Positions 45,107 to 56,687 of a stretch of 64,000 bases of DNA are shown piece by piece. A model generated the notes under the pieces. That model did no database searches and was not told the origin of the DNA. It saw only the letters and a list, made by a program, of their open reading frames with translations. Numbering within the stretch: the first letter of the stretch is position 1; the number at the start of each line of letters is the position of its first letter. Origin of the DNA: Roseomonas mucosa ATCC BAA-692 (GTDB lineage Bacteria; Pseudomonadota; Alphaproteobacteria; Acetobacterales; Acetobacteraceae); contig NZ_JHWD01000002.1 of assembly GCF_000622225.1 (NCBI RefSeq), forward strand, positions 62,001-126,000, written 5' to 3'. A program made the translations under genes and the position numbers.

Positions 45107-46352
45107 TGCGCAGCGCCACCACCGGGTCGGTCTTCGCCGCCCGCCAGGAGGGATAGAGCGTCGCCAGCAACGACAGGCCGAGGCCCATCAGCACCACCTG
45201 CGCCACCTCGTGCGGGTTCACCACCGCCGGCAGGCGAGTGAGGAAATAGACCTCCGGGCTGAACAGCTCCGTGCCGGTCAGCGCCTGCAGCGCCTCGCGG
45301 ATGCGCTCGATATTGGCGCAGAAGACGATGCCGATCAGGAAGCCGATCAGCGTCCCCGCCACGCCGACGCTGGCGCCGCAGAGCAGGAAGATCCGCATGA
45401 TCGCGCCGCGCGTGGCGCCCACCGTGCGCAGCACCGCGATGTCCTTGGTCTTGTCCTTCACCAGCATGATCAGCGAGGAGACGATGTTGAAGGCCGCCAC
45501 GACGATGATCAGGGTGAGGATCAGGAACATCACGTTCCGCTCCACCTGTACCGCGTTGAAGAAGGAGGAGTTGGCGCTCTGCCAGTCGAGGATGCGCACA
45601 CGGGTTGGCATCAGCGCGGCGTAGATCTCCCGCGCGATGGTGCCGACGCGGTCGGGATTGTCCACGAAGACCTCGACCTGAGAGGCCGTGTCCTGCATCT
45701 GGAAATAGACCTGCGCCGCCCGGAAGGGCAGGAAGACGTAGGAACTGTCGTACTCGTTCATCCCCGCCTCGAACATCGCCACGACCTCATAGGATCGCAG
45801 GCGCGGCACGGTGCCGATGACGGTGGTGCGCCCCTGCGGCGAGACCAGGGTGATGCGGTCGCCCAGCCGCAGGCCGAGCTTCTGCGCCAGCCGCGTGCCG
45901 ACGACGATGGTGTCGTCGCCGCCGAAACGCTCCAGGCTGCCGAGGCGGATATTGCCGGCGATCAGCGGGCGCGTGCGCAGGTCCTCCGGCCGGATGCCGC
46001 GGGCGATGCCGCCCGAGGCGCCGCCGGCATCGGAGGTGAAGAGCACCTGCCCTTCCACGATGGGCGTGGCCGTGACCACGCCGGGCACGGCGCGGACCTT
46101 CGCGGCGATGTCGTCGAAATCCGGCAGCTTCCCGCCCGCGGCGGAATAGACGCCCATATGGCCGTTCAGCCCGAGGATGCGGCCCAGCAGCTCCTGCCGG
46201 AAGCCGTTCATCACGCTCATCACGATGATCAGCGTCGCCACGCCGAGGGCGATGCCCACCAGCGAGAAGACCGCGATCACCGAGACGAAGCGCTCGCCCT
46301 TCCGCGCCTTGAGGTAGCGGAAGGCGACCATACGCTCGAAGGCGTTGAACAT
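45099..46352 (-). CDS. lolC: Lipoprotein-releasing ABC transporter permease LolC/E
   Basis: The 417-residue inner-membrane permease has one N-terminal and three C-terminal membrane helices around a large periplasmic domain (about 50-270), the LolC/E design. Conserved pieces are the N-terminal [15 protein letters not shown] and the cytosolic coupling region [16 protein letters not shown]. Only one permease gene is present, as is usual in alphaproteobacteria, so it probably forms a homodimer with LolD. The start shares one base with the proS stop (TGATG). Confidence 0.9.
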
Positions 46353-47659
46353 CAGGGGCGGAGCTTGGCCAGTGCGTCCTCGACCGACAGCTCCTCGCGC
46401 TCCCCGGTCATGCGCCGCTTGAGCTCGACCTTGCCGGCCGCTGCGCCGCGCGGGCCGACCACGACCTGCCAGGGGAAGCCCATCAGGTCGGCATCGGCGA
46501 ACTTCACGCCGGCACGCTCGGGGCGGTCGTCATAGACCGCGTCTTCCGGAAAGGCGGCATAGATCCGCTCGCAGACCGCGTCGCAGGCTGCGTCGCCGCT
46601 CTTCAGGTTCAGGATGGCGAGCTTGTAGGGCGCGATGGCATCCGGCCATTTGATGCCGTTCTCGTCGTGGTTGGCCTCGATCGCCGCTGCCACGAGGCGC
46701 GACACGCCGATGCCGTAGGAGCCCATCTCCGGATGCACCGGGTTGCCTTCCGGCCCCGTCACCTGGAAGCCCATCGCCGCCGAGTACTTGGTGCCGAAAT
46801 AGAAGATATGGCCGACCTCGATGCCACGCGCCGAGACCTGCTCCTCCGCCGCCACGGCGTTCCAGGCGGCCTCGTCGTGCATCTCGTCGGTGGCGGCGTA
46901 GCGGCTGGTCCAGAAATCGACATGCGGCGTCAGGTCGCCATCATAGTCCGGCGCCTCGGCCAGCGGGTCGTAGGCCAGCAGGTCGCGGTGCAGGAAGACC
47001 TGGCTCTCGCCCGTCTCCGCCAGGATGATGAACTCGTGGCTCAGATTGCCGCCGATCGGGCCGGTGTCCGCCCGCATCGGGATCGCCTTCAGCCCCATCC
47101 GCGCGAAGGTCCGCAGATAGGAGACGAACATCCGGTGGTAGGACTTCCGCGCCGCCTCCGGCGAGATGTCGAAGGAATAGCCGTCCTTCATCAGGAATTC
47201 GCGGCCGCGCATCACGCCGAAGCGGGGGCGCACCTCGTCCCGGAACTTCCACTGGATCTGGTACAGGTTGCGCGGCAGGTCGCGGTAGGACCTGGCGAAG
47301 CCCTTGAAGATGTCGGTGATGACCTCCTCGTTGGTCGGGCCGTAGAGCATCTCACGATCGTGCCGGTCGCGGATGCGCAGCATCTCCTTGCCGTAGTCCT
47401 CGTAGCGTCCGCTCTCCTTCCAGAGCTCGGCGGCCTGGATGGTGGGCATCAGGATCTCCTGCGATCCGGCGCGGTCCTGCTCCTCGCGCACGATCTGCCC
47501 GATGTTGCGCAGCACGCGCAGACCCAACGGCAGCCAGGCATAGATGCCGGCGGTCGTCTGGCGGATCAGCCCGGCGCGCAGCATCAGGCGGTGCGAGGCG
47601 ATCTGCGCCTCGGCGGGCGTTTCCTTCAGCGTGGGCAGGAAGGCGCGGGACAGGCGCAA
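46352..47659 (-). CDS. proS: Prolyl-tRNA synthetase, short (no editing domain)
   Basis: ProS charges tRNA-Pro. The 435-residue class II enzyme has [22 protein letters not shown] and [21 protein letters not shown] (motif 2), and [14 protein letters not shown] (motif 3). The cis-editing insert of longer ProS proteins is missing, which is the typical alphaproteobacterial form. The start is TTG at 47657-47659, with GGAG upstream; no ATG precedes the first conserved residues. It heads the proS-lolC-lolD unit. Confidence 0.94.
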   Translation of the reverse strand: MRLSRAFLPTLKETPAEAQIASHRLMLRAGLIRQTTAGIYAWLPLGLRVLRNIGQIVREEQDRAGSQEILMPTIQAAELWKESGRYEDYGKEMLRIRDRHDREMLYGPTNEEVITDIFKGFARSYRDLPRNLYQIQWKFRDEVRPRFGVMRGREFLMKDGYSFDISPEAARKSYHRMFVSYLRTFARMGLKAIPMRADTGPIGGNLSHEFIILAETGESQVFLHRDLLAYDPLAEAPDYDGDLTPHVDFWTSRYAATDEMHDEAAWNAVAAEEQVSARGIEVGHIFYFGTKYSAAMGFQVTGPEGNPVHPEMGSYGIGVSRLVAAAIEANHDENGIKWPDAIAPYKLAILNLKSGDAACDAVCERIYAAFPEDAVYDDRPERAGVKFADADLMGFPWQVVVGPRGAAAGKVELKRRMTGEREELSVEDALAKLRP

Positions 47660-47769
47660 GGCAGTCGTCTCCGGGAAAGCGGGGCCCAGGGGGAAGGCCC
47701 CCCGGGAAGCGGTTCAGGGAGCGCAACCTAGAGCGGATCGCGCTGCGGCGAAACGGCCCGGAAAGCGAC

Positions 47770-47802
47770 AAAAAGAAAGGGCCGCGCCAGGAGGCACGGC
47801 CC
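47770..47802 (-). terminator. Rho-independent terminator after the DUF1467 gene
   Basis: Read on the minus strand, GGGCCGTGCC-TCCT-GGCGCGGCCC forms a 10-bp stem (one G-T pair) followed directly by TTTCTTTTT. This is a textbook intrinsic terminator, about 190 bases past the DUF1467 stop, and it separates that unit from proS. Confidence 0.85.
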
Positions 47803-47833
47803 GAAGTTTAGGGAGGAAACGCCAGTCACACGG

Positions 47834-47859
47834 CAGGAAGAGGACCAACCCTCTTCCTG
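47834..47859. repeat. Perfect 10-bp hairpin upstream of the terminator
   Basis: CAGGAAGAGG (47834-47843) and CCTCTTCCTG (47850-47859) flank an ACCAAC loop. No T-run follows, so it may protect the 3' end of the DUF1467 transcript or be an extra protein-binding site. Confidence 0.5.
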
Positions 47860-47993
47860 TTCCTGAATCTGACCGTTCCAATCCCTCTTCGCAATCGCAA
47901 AACCCAGGTTGCAGAGCACAAATTAGGCTATTTTTACCGGAGAAGCCCGTTCCCATAGCTGATGAGTTCAAACATTAAGCGAAAAGCCTGAAA

Positions 47994-48251
47994 TCAGTGC
48001 ATCGCCAGCCAGCCATGGCGGAAGGAGAGGTAATCGCTGCGGATGACCATCTCCAATCCGACCCAGACCACGGCCGAAATGGCGGTGGTCAGCAGGACCT
48101 TCCGCCCCAGGCGGGGCGCCAGCGGCGCACCCCGCCAGCCACCAGGTGTCGATTCAGCATCCGTGTCCGGCCGCACCCCAAGAGGGAGGGTAACGAAAAG
48201 GACGGTCCACCAGACCAGAAAGAACACCACGATCCCGGTGACGACGCCCAT
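47994..48251 (-). CDS. DUF1467 small membrane protein
   Basis: The 85-residue protein has two membrane helices (about 5-24 and 52-70) linked by a polar PGGWRGAPLAPRLGRK loop, and the N-terminal WWTVLFVTLPLGVR of the DUF1467 family. The function is unknown. It lies three bases after the RNase J gene in a conserved alphaproteobacterial arrangement and is followed by the terminator of this unit. Confidence 0.85.
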   Translation of the reverse strand: MGVVTGIVVFFLVWWTVLFVTLPLGVRPDTDAESTPGGWRGAPLAPRLGRKVLLTTAISAVVWVGLEMVIRSDYLSFRHGWLAMH

Positions 48252-48254
48252 GGC

Positions 48255-49901
48255 TCAAACCCGGAGCAGATGCACGTCCACCATCGGCCGCTTGCGCAAC
48301 CGGCGGCCGAGCGCCCGGCGCAGGATGGCACGGGCGGCCTCGCGCAGCGGGTCGTCGTCCCGGCGCAGGTTGAGCGGCAGTTCCTCCACCGCCCGGGCCA
48401 GTTCCGTGGCGATCTGCCCGGGCTCTGCGTCCAGCTGCTCGAACAGGCCAGGGGCGGACACCTGGGGCTCCCCGCGCACCCGCCCTTCCCGGTCCACCGC
48501 CAGGGAGGCGACGATCACCCCGTTGAACAGCATCCGCCGGCGCGCCGAGAGCACCCCGCCTTCCAGCGGCAGGAGCCGGTCGCCATCGATGGCCAGGCGC
48601 CCCGTGGGGACGGAATCCACCACATCCGGCTTGTTGCCCGACAGTTCCAGCACGTCGCCATCCTCGATCAGGATCGGCGTCGCGCCGATCGCACGCGCCA
48701 GTTCGGCATGCTGCTCCAGGTGGCGCCACTCGCCATGCACCGGCACGGAGAAGCGCGGCCGCACCAGCTCATAGAGGCGCTTCAGCTCACCCTTCGCCGG
48801 ATGGCCGGACACATGCACCTGCCGCTCGTCGGCGGTCACCACGCGGCAGCCGGCGCGGCGGAGCTGGTCCTGCACCCGGGCGATGGCACGCTCGTTGCCG
48901 GGGATCTGGCGGGAGGAATAGATCACCGTATCCCCCTCCCCCAGCGAGATGTTGGGATGGGTGTCGGCGGCGATCTTGGACAGTGCCGAGCGCGGCTCGC
49001 CCTGGCTGCCGGTGCAGACGCTCAGCAGCTCCTCGTCCGGCAGGTAGCTTGCCTCGTCCTCGCTCAGGAAAGGCGGCGTCTCCTTCAGGTAGCCGCATTC
49101 CCGCGCCGCCGCATCGGCGTTGCGCAACGAGCGCCCGAACAGCGCCACCTGCCTGCCATTGGCCCGCGCGGCATGGGCGATGCTCTCCACCCGCGCCACG
49201 TTGGTGGCGAAGCAGGTCACCGCCACCCGGCCACGCAACTCACCGATCAGCGACGTCAACTCGCGGCGGACATCCGCCTCGCTGCCGGAATAGCCCTCGA
49301 CCAGCGCGTTGGTGCTGTCGCAGACCATGGCCAGCACGCCCTCGCGCCCCAGCGCCTCGAAACCTTCCTCGTCAGTCGGCAGGCCCAGGAGCGGGTTCGG
49401 GTCGAGCTTCCAGTCACCCGTGTGCAGCACCGTGCCATAGGAGGTCCGGATCGAGAGCGCCTGCGCCTCCGGCACCGAATGCGCCACCCGGAGGAAGCGC
49501 ATGGCGAAGGGGCCCAGCTCCAGGCTGCCGCCGAGCGGGATGGTGTGCAGTTCAGCCTGGTGCAGCAGCCCGGCCTCGCCCAGCTTCCGCCGCAGGACGG
49601 CGGAGGCGAAGGGGCTGGCATAGATCGGGCAGCGGAGCTGCGGCCAGAGCGGTGCCACGGCGCCGAGATGGTCCTCATGCGCGTGGGTGATCACCAGCCC
49701 GACCAGCTTGCCACGCCGCTCCGCCAGCCAGCCGGCATCGGGGACCATGACCTCGGCTTCCGGCGTGTCGGTGCCGCCGAAACCGATGCCGCAATCCACT
49801 GCGAGCAGGGCACCGTCGCAGCGATACACGTTCAGGTTGAGGCCAATTTCCCCGGTCCCTCCGAGCGGGATCAGGGCGAGGCCGGAGGTGGGTTCTGTCA
49901 T
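48255..49901 (-). CDS. rnj: Ribonuclease J
   Basis: RNase J is a metallo-beta-lactamase/beta-CASP exo- and endoribonuclease that matures rRNA and decays mRNA. The 548-residue protein has the zinc motif THAHEDH (H73, H75, D77, H78) after GGTGEIGLN, plus the beta-CASP region and a C-terminal domain. It starts with ATG at 49901. It lies 23 bases downstream of coaX. Confidence 0.92.
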   Translation of the reverse strand: MTEPTSGLALIPLGGTGEIGLNLNVYRCDGALLAVDCGIGFGGTDTPEAEVMVPDAGWLAERRGKLVGLVITHAHEDHLGAVAPLWPQLRCPIYASPFASAVLRRKLGEAGLLHQAELHTIPLGGSLELGPFAMRFLRVAHSVPEAQALSIRTSYGTVLHTGDWKLDPNPLLGLPTDEEGFEALGREGVLAMVCDSTNALVEGYSGSEADVRRELTSLIGELRGRVAVTCFATNVARVESIAHAARANGRQVALFGRSLRNADAAARECGYLKETPPFLSEDEASYLPDEELLSVCTGSQGEPRSALSKIAADTHPNISLGEGDTVIYSSRQIPGNERAIARVQDQLRRAGCRVVTADERQVHVSGHPAKGELKRLYELVRPRFSVPVHGEWRHLEQHAELARAIGATPILIEDGDVLELSGNKPDVVDSVPTGRLAIDGDRLLPLEGGVLSARRRMLFNGVIVASLAVDREGRVRGEPQVSAPGLFEQLDAEPGQIATELARAVEELPLNLRRDDDPLREAARAILRRALGRRLRKRPMVDVHLLRV

Positions 49902-49924
49902 TCTGTTCTCGTTCTGATAAACAT

Positions 49925-50743
49925 CTAATCCGGGTCCGGTTTCAGCACGTCGGGCAAACTGGTGCGGTGGAAGATGGGCGTGGGGTTACGATCCGCCAAC
50001 AGCCGCAGCCCCTCCAGGGTGATATCGGGGTCGGTCTTCTCGATCACGGCGGTACCCTCGGCGAAGAGCGGCGCCAGTCCGCCGGTGGCCACCACCTTCA
50101 TCGGCGCGCCGAACTCCGCGCGGATGCGCTCCACGATCCCCTCGATCAGCCCCACATAGCCCCAGAAGATCCCGGACTGCATGGCCGGCACCGTGTCCCG
50201 CCCGATCACCGATTGCGGCCGGCCGATGCCGATCCGCGGCAGGCGGGCGGCGGCCCGGTGGAGCGCCTCGATCGACAGGCTGATGCCGGGAGCGATCACG
50301 CCACCGAGATAGCTGCCCTTCCCGTCCACGACATCGAAGGTGGTGGCAGTGCCGAAATCCACCACCACCAGAGGTCCGTGATAATGGTGGTGCGCCGCCA
50401 GGGCGTTCAGCAGCCGGTCGGCGCCGACCTCCTTCGGGCGGTCCACCAGGATCTGGAAGCCCCACTCCACCGCGGCCCGGGCCACCAGCGGCTCGCAGGA
50501 GAACCATTCGCGGGACAGGCGGCGCAGGTTGTACAGGGCGGCCGGCACCACGGTGCCGATGGCGCAGCGGTCGATCGCCGAGGGGTTCAGCCCTGCATGA
50601 CGGAACAAGGCCAGGAGCCAGACGGCGTATTCGTCGCTGGTCCGGTCATCCCGCGTGGCGATGCGCCAGCGGCCGCGCCATTCCCGGCCGTCATGGACCG
50701 CGAAGACGACGTTGGTGTTGCCTGCATCAATGGCCAGCAACAT
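49925..50743 (-). CDS. coaX: Type III pantothenate kinase
   Basis: CoaX starts coenzyme A synthesis by phosphorylating pantothenate. The 272-residue protein has the ATP loop DAGNTNVVF (6-14), [11 protein letters not shown], and [14 protein letters not shown], the ASKHA-fold marks of the type III enzyme. It lies 15 bases after birA. Confidence 0.93.
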   Translation of the reverse strand: MLLAIDAGNTNVVFAVHDGREWRGRWRIATRDDRTSDEYAVWLLALFRHAGLNPSAIDRCAIGTVVPAALYNLRRLSREWFSCEPLVARAAVEWGFQILVDRPKEVGADRLLNALAAHHHYHGPLVVVDFGTATTFDVVDGKGSYLGGVIAPGISLSIEALHRAAARLPRIGIGRPQSVIGRDTVPAMQSGIFWGYVGLIEGIVERIRAEFGAPMKVVATGGLAPLFAEGTAVIEKTDPDITLEGLRLLADRNPTPIFHRTSLPDVLKPDPD

Positions 50744-50758
50744 GGATCTTGGCCTCCC

Positions 50759-51514
50759 TCAGCCCGCGAGTTCACCCGCGACAACGGTGTGAACGCGTTC
50801 TTCCGTCGCTATCAGGAGCGCCCCATCCTCGGCCAGCCCCCCGAACCGCCCCGTGATCGATCCGCGTGATCCCCGTACCGTCAGGATGGCATCGGGTGCC
50901 GGCCCGTGGGCCATCCAGGCGGTCCGGACGGGACCGAAGCCTTCCGCCGCCCGGCGCTGCCGCCAATGGTCGAGACGCTCCAGCAGGCTGCGCGCGAAGG
51001 CCTCCGGTCCAGGCGATGCCCCACAGACATCGGCAAGACATGTCACGGATCTATCAGGAATCTGCGGTGCATGGGTGAGGTTGACTCCGATCCCCAGCAC
51101 GATCCACGGCGCCCCTTCTTCGTCCAGGCCGGAGTTCAAGAGGATGCCGGCGCATTTGGCGCCGTTCAGCAACAGGTCGTTAGGCCATTTCAGGGAAAGC
51201 GGCACGCTGGCCGGCAGGACACCCGCCACGGCATCGGCCAGGGCCACCGCCGCCAGCAGCGAATACTGCGGCAGCTCCCGCGGTGCCTCGCGCGGACGCA
51301 ACAGGAGCGAGAGATGCAGGTTGCCGGAAAGGGACTGCCAGGCACGGCCATGCTGGCCCCGACCGGCCGTCTGGCGCAGCGCCAAGGCGGCCGTCCCCTC
51401 GGGTTCCCCAGCGGCAGCGAGGGCCAGGAGATGGTCCTGCGTGCTGGAAAGGCTTTCATGCACCTGAAGCCGCCAGCCGAAGCCGGCGGCTCCCGGTGTC
51501 ACCGGTACGCTCAC
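50759..51514 (-). CDS. birA: Biotin-[acetyl-CoA-carboxylase] ligase
   Basis: BirA attaches biotin to carboxylase carrier protein through biotinyl-AMP. The 251-residue protein has the adenylate loop [11 protein letters not shown] and [19 protein letters not shown]. It lacks the N-terminal DNA-binding domain, so it is an enzyme only. The start is GTG at 51512-51514, overlapping the nuoN stop (GTGA); longer frames run through nuoN. Confidence 0.92.
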   Translation of the reverse strand: MSVPVTPGAAGFGWRLQVHESLSSTQDHLLALAAAGEPEGTAALALRQTAGRGQHGRAWQSLSGNLHLSLLLRPREAPRELPQYSLLAAVALADAVAGVLPASVPLSLKWPNDLLLNGAKCAGILLNSGLDEEGAPWIVLGIGVNLTHAPQIPDRSVTCLADVCGASPGPEAFARSLLERLDHWRQRRAAEGFGPVRTAWMAHGPAPDAILTVRGSRGSITGRFGGLAEDGALLIATEERVHTVVAGELAG

Positions 51515-52941
51515 CCGGCCAGGGCAGCCACGGCGGCCTGCGCCGCCGCGAGCAGCGGCGCGGCGAAGAAGACCAGCACCACGTTCAGGATGCCGGCGCT
51601 GGCCAGCAGCACCGAGACGCCCGTCGCACGCGGTTCCAGCGCCCCGGCCGCCTCGTCGAAATACATCACCTTGACGATGCGGAGGTAGTAGTAGGCCGAG
51701 ACCACCGAGGTCAGCACGCCGATCACCGCCAGCGTCCAGTAACCCGCCTGCACCGCAGCCAGGAAGACGTAGAGCTTCGAGAAGAAGCCGGCCAGCGGCG
51801 GGATGCCGGCCATGGAGAACATGAAGATCGCCATGGCGAGCGCCATCGCCGGGTCCGTCTTGCCCAGGCCGGCGAGGTCGCCGATCCCTTCCACCGAGCG
51901 GCCGTTGCGGCGCATGGAGACCAGCACGGCGAAGACGCCGATGTTCATCACCAGGTAGATGGCCAGGTAGAAGAGCAGGCCGCGCACGCCCGTGCCCGTG
52001 CCCACCGCCAGGCCCATCAGCGCGTAGCCGACATGGCCGATGGAGGAATAGGCCATCAGCCGCTTGATGTTGCGCTGCCCGATCGCGGCGAGCGAGCCCA
52101 GCAGCATGGACAGGATGGAGACCACCACCATCACCTGCCCCCACTGCGCCACCAGTTCGCCGAAGGGACCGACCACCACGCGGGTGAGCAGCGCCAGCGC
52201 CGCCACCTTCGGTGCCGAGGCGAAGAAGGCCGTCACCGGCGTCGGCGCGCCCTCGTAGACATCCGGTGTCCACATGTGGAAGGGCACGGCCGAGACCTTG
52301 AAGGCCAGGGCGGCAATCACGAAGATCAGGCCGATCACCACGCCGGCCGAGACACCGCCAGGGCTGCCCATCGCGGTGGCGATGCGGGTGAAGTTCGTGG
52401 TGCCGGTGAAGCCGTAGATCAGGCTCGCGCCGTACAGCAGCAGGCCGGAGGCGAGCGCGCCCAGCACGAAGTACTTCAGCCCCGCCTCCGCCGAGCGGAC
52501 GTTGTCGCGATCGAAGGAGGCCACGACGTAGAGCGAGAGCGAGAAGAGCTCCAGCCCCAGGTAGAGCATCATCAGGTCGTTGGCCGCGAGCATGACCAGC
52601 ATGCCCAGGGTCGCGGTCAGGATCAGGATCGGGAACTCGAAGCGGGCAATGCCCTCCCTCTCGTTCCAGTTCAGCGCCAGGATCATGGTCGCCAGGCTGC
52701 CCAGCAGCACCAGCAGCTTGGTGAAGCGCGCAAAGGCGTCGGAGACGTACTGGCCGAAGAAGCCCGTCCCGTCCGCCTGCGCGATCACCAGCGCCGCCGT
52801 CACCAGCAGGACACCGACGCCGCCCATGGTCACGCCGAAGCTGGTGTCGCGCTTCGGCAGCACGCCGCAGACCAGCAGCACCAGAACCGAGACCGCCAGC
52901 ACGATCTCCGGCAGCGAGAGGGTCCAGTTGATCGGGTTCAT
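51511..52941 (-). CDS. nuoN: NADH-quinone oxidoreductase subunit N
   Basis: NuoN is one of three antiporter-like proton-pumping subunits in the membrane arm of complex I. The 476-residue protein is almost wholly membrane helices, with conserved [20 protein letters not shown] and [13 protein letters not shown], where Lys/His residues move protons. It closes the nuo cluster; birA follows with an overlapping start. Confidence 0.94.
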   Translation of the reverse strand: MNPINWTLSLPEIVLAVSVLVLLVCGVLPKRDTSFGVTMGGVGVLLVTAALVIAQADGTGFFGQYVSDAFARFTKLLVLLGSLATMILALNWNEREGIARFEFPILILTATLGMLVMLAANDLMMLYLGLELFSLSLYVVASFDRDNVRSAEAGLKYFVLGALASGLLLYGASLIYGFTGTTNFTRIATAMGSPGGVSAGVVIGLIFVIAALAFKVSAVPFHMWTPDVYEGAPTPVTAFFASAPKVAALALLTRVVVGPFGELVAQWGQVMVVVSILSMLLGSLAAIGQRNIKRLMAYSSIGHVGYALMGLAVGTGTGVRGLLFYLAIYLVMNIGVFAVLVSMRRNGRSVEGIGDLAGLGKTDPAMALAMAIFMFSMAGIPPLAGFFSKLYVFLAAVQAGYWTLAVIGVLTSVVSAYYYLRIVKVMYFDEAAGALEPRATGVSVLLASAGILNVVLVFFAAPLLAAAQAAVAALAG

Positions 52942-52945
52942 GCTG

Positions 52946-54457
52946 TCACATCCCGGCCAGGCGCGGCAGAGCCAGAGCGGCCTCGTGCCGCTCGATCAGC
53001 GCCGCCACGCTGGCCTCGAAGAACTGAAGGAAGGAGGACGGGTACACGCCGAGCCAGATCGTCAGCAGGATCAGCGGCGCGAAGGTCACGTACTCGCGCG
53101 GGCTCAGGTCGAGCAGCGCGCGCAGGTCCTCGCGCGTGATGCGGCTGAAGATCACCCTGCGGTACAGGTAGAGCATGTAGCCCGCGCCCAGGATCATGCC
53201 GAGGGCGCCGCCGAAGGCGGCCCAGGGATTCGCCTTCCAGGCGCCGACCAGCACCAGGAACTCGCCCGGGAAGCCGGCCAGGCCGGGTAGCGCCACCGAG
53301 CCCATGGTGAAGAACATGAAGACCAGCGCATAGGCCGGCATGATCTTCGCCACGCCGCCATAGCGGGCGATCTCGCGCGAATGCACCCGGTCGTAGAGCA
53401 CGCCGACGCAGAGGAAGAGCGCCCCCGAAACCACGCCGTGCGAGATCATCTGCAGCAGCGCGCCGGAGATTCCCTGCTGGTTGAAGGTGAAGAGCCCCAG
53501 CGTGACGATGCCCATATGCGCGACGGAGGAATAGGCGATCAGCTTCTTCATGTCCTCCTGCGCCATGGCGACGAGGCTGGTGTAGACCACCGCCACCACC
53601 GACAGCACGAAGATCACCGGCGCGAAGAGCGCCGCGGCCTCGGGGAAGAGCGGGATGGAGAAGCGAATGAAGCCGTAGGCCCCCATCTTCAGCAGCACGC
53701 CCGCCAGGATCACCGAGCCCGCCGTCGGCGCCTCCACATGCGCGTCCGGCAGCCAGGTATGGACCGGCCACATCGGCACCTTCACCGCGAAGGCGGCGAA
53801 GAAGGCCAGGAACATCCAGATCTGCGTCGAGCGCGGCAGGTTCAGCTGCATGACCGCGCCGATGTCGCTGCTGCCGGCATTGTACCAGAGCGCGAGGATG
53901 GCCAGCAGCATCAGCACCGAGCCGAGCAGCGTGTAGAGGAAGAGCTTGAAGGCCGCATAGACGCGCCGCGGCCCGCCCCAGACCCCGATGATCAGGAACA
54001 TCGGGATCAGCACGCCCTCGAAGAAGACATAGAAGAGGACGATGTCCAGCGCGCTGAACATGCCCACCATCATGGTTTCCAGCAGCAGGAAGGCGACCAT
54101 GTACTCGCGCACCCGGTTCTGCACCGACTCCCAGGAAGCCAGGATGCAGAGCGGCGTCAGCACGGTGGACAGCAGCACGAAGAGGACGGAGATGCCGTCC
54201 ACCCCCATGTGGTAGCCAAGGCCGACTTCCGGCAGCCAGCGGACCTGCTCCTCGAACTGGTAGGCGGCCGAGGAGGTGTCGAAGCGGAACCAGAGCAGCA
54301 GCGACAGGGCCAGCACGATCAGGCTGGTCCAGAGCGCCGTCCAACGGGCATTGGACGCGACGACCGCGTCGTCGCCTCGCACGGACATGATGACCGCCGC
54401 CCCTGCCAGCGGCAGGAAGGTCAGCAGGGAAAGAAGGGGGAACCCGGCCGCGTTCAC
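52946..54457 (-). CDS. nuoM: NADH-quinone oxidoreductase subunit M
   Basis: NuoM is an antiporter-like proton-pumping subunit. The 503-residue membrane protein has the key [20 protein letters not shown] and [13 protein letters not shown] motifs, and an acidic residue early in [11 protein letters not shown]. The start is GTG at 54455-54457, overlapping the nuoL stop (GTGA), with GGAG eight bases upstream. A longer ATG frame would cover nuoL. Confidence 0.94.
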   Translation of the reverse strand: MNAAGFPLLSLLTFLPLAGAAVIMSVRGDDAVVASNARWTALWTSLIVLALSLLLWFRFDTSSAAYQFEEQVRWLPEVGLGYHMGVDGISVLFVLLSTVLTPLCILASWESVQNRVREYMVAFLLLETMMVGMFSALDIVLFYVFFEGVLIPMFLIIGVWGGPRRVYAAFKLFLYTLLGSVLMLLAILALWYNAGSSDIGAVMQLNLPRSTQIWMFLAFFAAFAVKVPMWPVHTWLPDAHVEAPTAGSVILAGVLLKMGAYGFIRFSIPLFPEAAALFAPVIFVLSVVAVVYTSLVAMAQEDMKKLIAYSSVAHMGIVTLGLFTFNQQGISGALLQMISHGVVSGALFLCVGVLYDRVHSREIARYGGVAKIMPAYALVFMFFTMGSVALPGLAGFPGEFLVLVGAWKANPWAAFGGALGMILGAGYMLYLYRRVIFSRITREDLRALLDLSPREYVTFAPLILLTIWLGVYPSSFLQFFEASVAALIERHEAALALPRLAGM

Positions 54458-56370
54458 CGCATGACTCCCAGCAGGAAGATGGACACGAAGAGCGCGAGCC
54501 CGATGATCATCGCGAAGGCATAGTTGGCGAGCTTGCCGGTCTGGAGCTTCACCGCGCCGCGGGACGCCTCGACCGTCAGGCTGGCCGCCCCGTTGGGCAT
54601 GCCGTCGATGATCTGCGCGTCGCCCACCTTCCACAGGGTGCGGGCCAGGCGCTGGCAGGGGCGCACGAAGAGGAAGTCGTACAGCTCGTCGAAGTACCAC
54701 TTGTTCAGCAGGAACAGGTAGATCGGGTGGAAGGCGCTGGCCAGCTTGCCCGGCAGCGACGGCACGAACATGTACATGATGTAGGCCAGCGCGATGCCGG
54801 ACAGGCCCATCACGGTCGGCGCCAGCGGCACCCATTCGGGCACCTCGTGCATCGCATGCATGATGTGGTTGGTCTCGGCGTTCACGATGGAGCCGTTCCA
54901 GAACTCCTCCCAGTGATGCCCGACCATCAGGTCGAAGAAGGCATAGCCGGTGAAGACCGCGCCGATCGCCAGCAGCACCAGCGGGATCAGCATCACCGGC
55001 GGGCTCTCATGCACGTGCTCCATTACATGATGGTCCGCCCGCGGCTTGCCGTGGAAGGTCAGGATCGTCAGGCGCCAGGAGTAGAAGGCCGTCAGGAAGG
55101 CCGCGATCATGGTCATGACGAAGCCGTACATGCCGACTGCGCTGCCCGAGGCGAAGGCCGCCTCCATGATCGCGTCCTTGGAGTAGTAGCCGGCGAAGAA
55201 GGGGATGCCGGCCAGCGCCAGGTTGCCGATCCAGAACACCACGTAGGTGACCGGGATCTTGGTCCAGATCCCGCCCATGCGGCGGATGTCCTGCTCGTCG
55301 GACATGGCGTGGATCACCGAGCCCGCGCTCAGGAAGAGCAGCGCCTTGAAGAAGGCATGGGTGAAGAGATGGAACACCGCCGCCTGATAGGCGCCCACGC
55401 CCACCGCCACGAACATGTAGCCGAGCTGCGAGCAGGTGGAGAAGGCGATCACCCGCTTGATGTCGTTCTGCACGCAGCCCACCGTCGCCGCGAAGAAGGC
55501 GGTGGTGGCGCCGATGAAGGTCACCAGCGTCAGCGCGTGCGGCGCCATCTCCATCAGCGGCGACATGCGGGCCATCAGGAAGACGCCGGCCGTCACCATG
55601 GTCGCCGCGTGGATCAGCGCGGAAACGGGGGTCGGGCCCTCCATGGCGTCCGGCAGCCAGGTGTGCAGCACGAGCTGCGCCGACTTGCCGCAGGCGCCGG
55701 CGAAGAGCAGCACGCCGATCACCTCGATGGAGGAGAAGCCGAAGATGGTCTGGCCCTGCGCCTCCGGCAGCGCGGCGAAGATCTCGTTGAAGCCGAGCTC
55801 GCCAAAGGTCCAGAAGGTGAGTGCCATGCCCATCATGAAGAACAGGTCACCCACGCGGTTGACGATGAAGGCCTTCATCGCCGCGCGGTTCGCGCTCTCG
55901 CGCTCGTAGTAGTAGCCGATCAGCAGGTAGCTCGCGAGGCCCACGCCCTCCCAGCCGAAGAAGAGCTGGACGAGGTTGTCCGCCGTCACCAGCATCAGCA
56001 TGGCGAAGGTGAAGAGCGAGAGATAGGCGAAGTACCGCGACGGCGTCTCGTCATGGGACATGTAGCCCACGCTGTAGAGATGGATCAGCGTGGAGATCAG
56101 CGTGATCATCCCGACCATCATGGCCGAGAGCGTGTCGTAGCGGAGCGCCCAGTCCACGCTGAGCGAGCCGGCCTCGATGAAGTTGGTGACCACCACCGTG
56201 GCGGGCTGGCTGTGCAGCCCGACCTGCCAGAAGGCGGAGAGCCCGCAGACCGCGGCCAGCGCCATGCAGATCACGGTGGACCACTGGGCGGCCTTGTCGC
56301 CGATCCAGCGGCCCAGGAAGCCCGAGATGGCGGAGCCCAGCAGGGGGAAGAAGACAGCGCCGACGAACAT
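54454..56370 (-). CDS. nuoL: NADH-quinone oxidoreductase subunit L
   Basis: NuoL is the distal antiporter-like subunit and carries the long lateral helix along the membrane arm. The 638-residue protein has LFFGWEGVGLASYLLIG, QLVLHTWLPDAMEGPTPVSA and KRVIAFSTCSQLG, and a C-terminal helix region. I chose the ATG at 56370, five bases after nuoK; an upstream frame would overlap nuoK. Confidence 0.95.
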   Translation of the reverse strand: MFVGAVFFPLLGSAISGFLGRWIGDKAAQWSTVICMALAAVCGLSAFWQVGLHSQPATVVVTNFIEAGSLSVDWALRYDTLSAMMVGMITLISTLIHLYSVGYMSHDETPSRYFAYLSLFTFAMLMLVTADNLVQLFFGWEGVGLASYLLIGYYYERESANRAAMKAFIVNRVGDLFFMMGMALTFWTFGELGFNEIFAALPEAQGQTIFGFSSIEVIGVLLFAGACGKSAQLVLHTWLPDAMEGPTPVSALIHAATMVTAGVFLMARMSPLMEMAPHALTLVTFIGATTAFFAATVGCVQNDIKRVIAFSTCSQLGYMFVAVGVGAYQAAVFHLFTHAFFKALLFLSAGSVIHAMSDEQDIRRMGGIWTKIPVTYVVFWIGNLALAGIPFFAGYYSKDAIMEAAFASGSAVGMYGFVMTMIAAFLTAFYSWRLTILTFHGKPRADHHVMEHVHESPPVMLIPLVLLAIGAVFTGYAFFDLMVGHHWEEFWNGSIVNAETNHIMHAMHEVPEWVPLAPTVMGLSGIALAYIMYMFVPSLPGKLASAFHPIYLFLLNKWYFDELYDFLFVRPCQRLARTLWKVGDAQIIDGMPNGAASLTVEASRGAVKLQTGKLANYAFAMIIGLALFVSIFLLGVMR

Positions 56371-56375
56371 GCCGC

Positions 56376-56687
56376 TCAACCCTTCAGGGTGGACACGTCT
56401 TCCACCTCGATGCTGCCACGGTTGCGGAAATAGATGACGAGGATCGCGAGGCCGATCGCGGCCTCGGCCGCCGCCACCGTCAGGATGAACAGGGCGAAGA
56501 CCTGCCCGGTCAGGTCGCCTAGCGCCGAGGAGAAGGCCACCATGTTGGTGTTGACCGAAAGCAGGATCAGCTCGATCGACATCAGCAGCACGATGACATT
56601 CTTCCGGTTCATGAAGATCCCGAAGATGCCGAGCAGGAAAAGGATCGCCCCTACCGCCAGGTAGTGGCCAAGCCCGATGGTGAGCAT
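56376..56687 (-). CDS. nuoK: NADH-quinone oxidoreductase subunit K
   Basis: NuoK is a 103-residue, three-helix membrane subunit. It has conserved glutamates in [13 protein letters not shown] and [12 protein letters not shown], part of the proton path. The start ATG shares one base with the nuoJ stop (TGATG at 56685-56689). Confidence 0.95.
   Translation of the reverse strand: MLTIGLGHYLAVGAILFLLGIFGIFMNRKNVIVLLMSIELILLSVNTNMVAFSSALGDLTGQVFALFILTVAAAEAAIGLAILVIYFRNRGSIEVEDVSTLKG

Larger units (their letters stand above)
47660..47993. other. Intergenic region with terminator and hairpin
   Basis: This 334-base gap holds the terminator of the preceding minus-strand unit (47770-47802), a perfect 10-bp hairpin (47834-47859), and AT-richer sequence at about 47880-47990. 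The proS promoter should lie between about 47660 and 47770. No gene is supported. Confidence 0.6.
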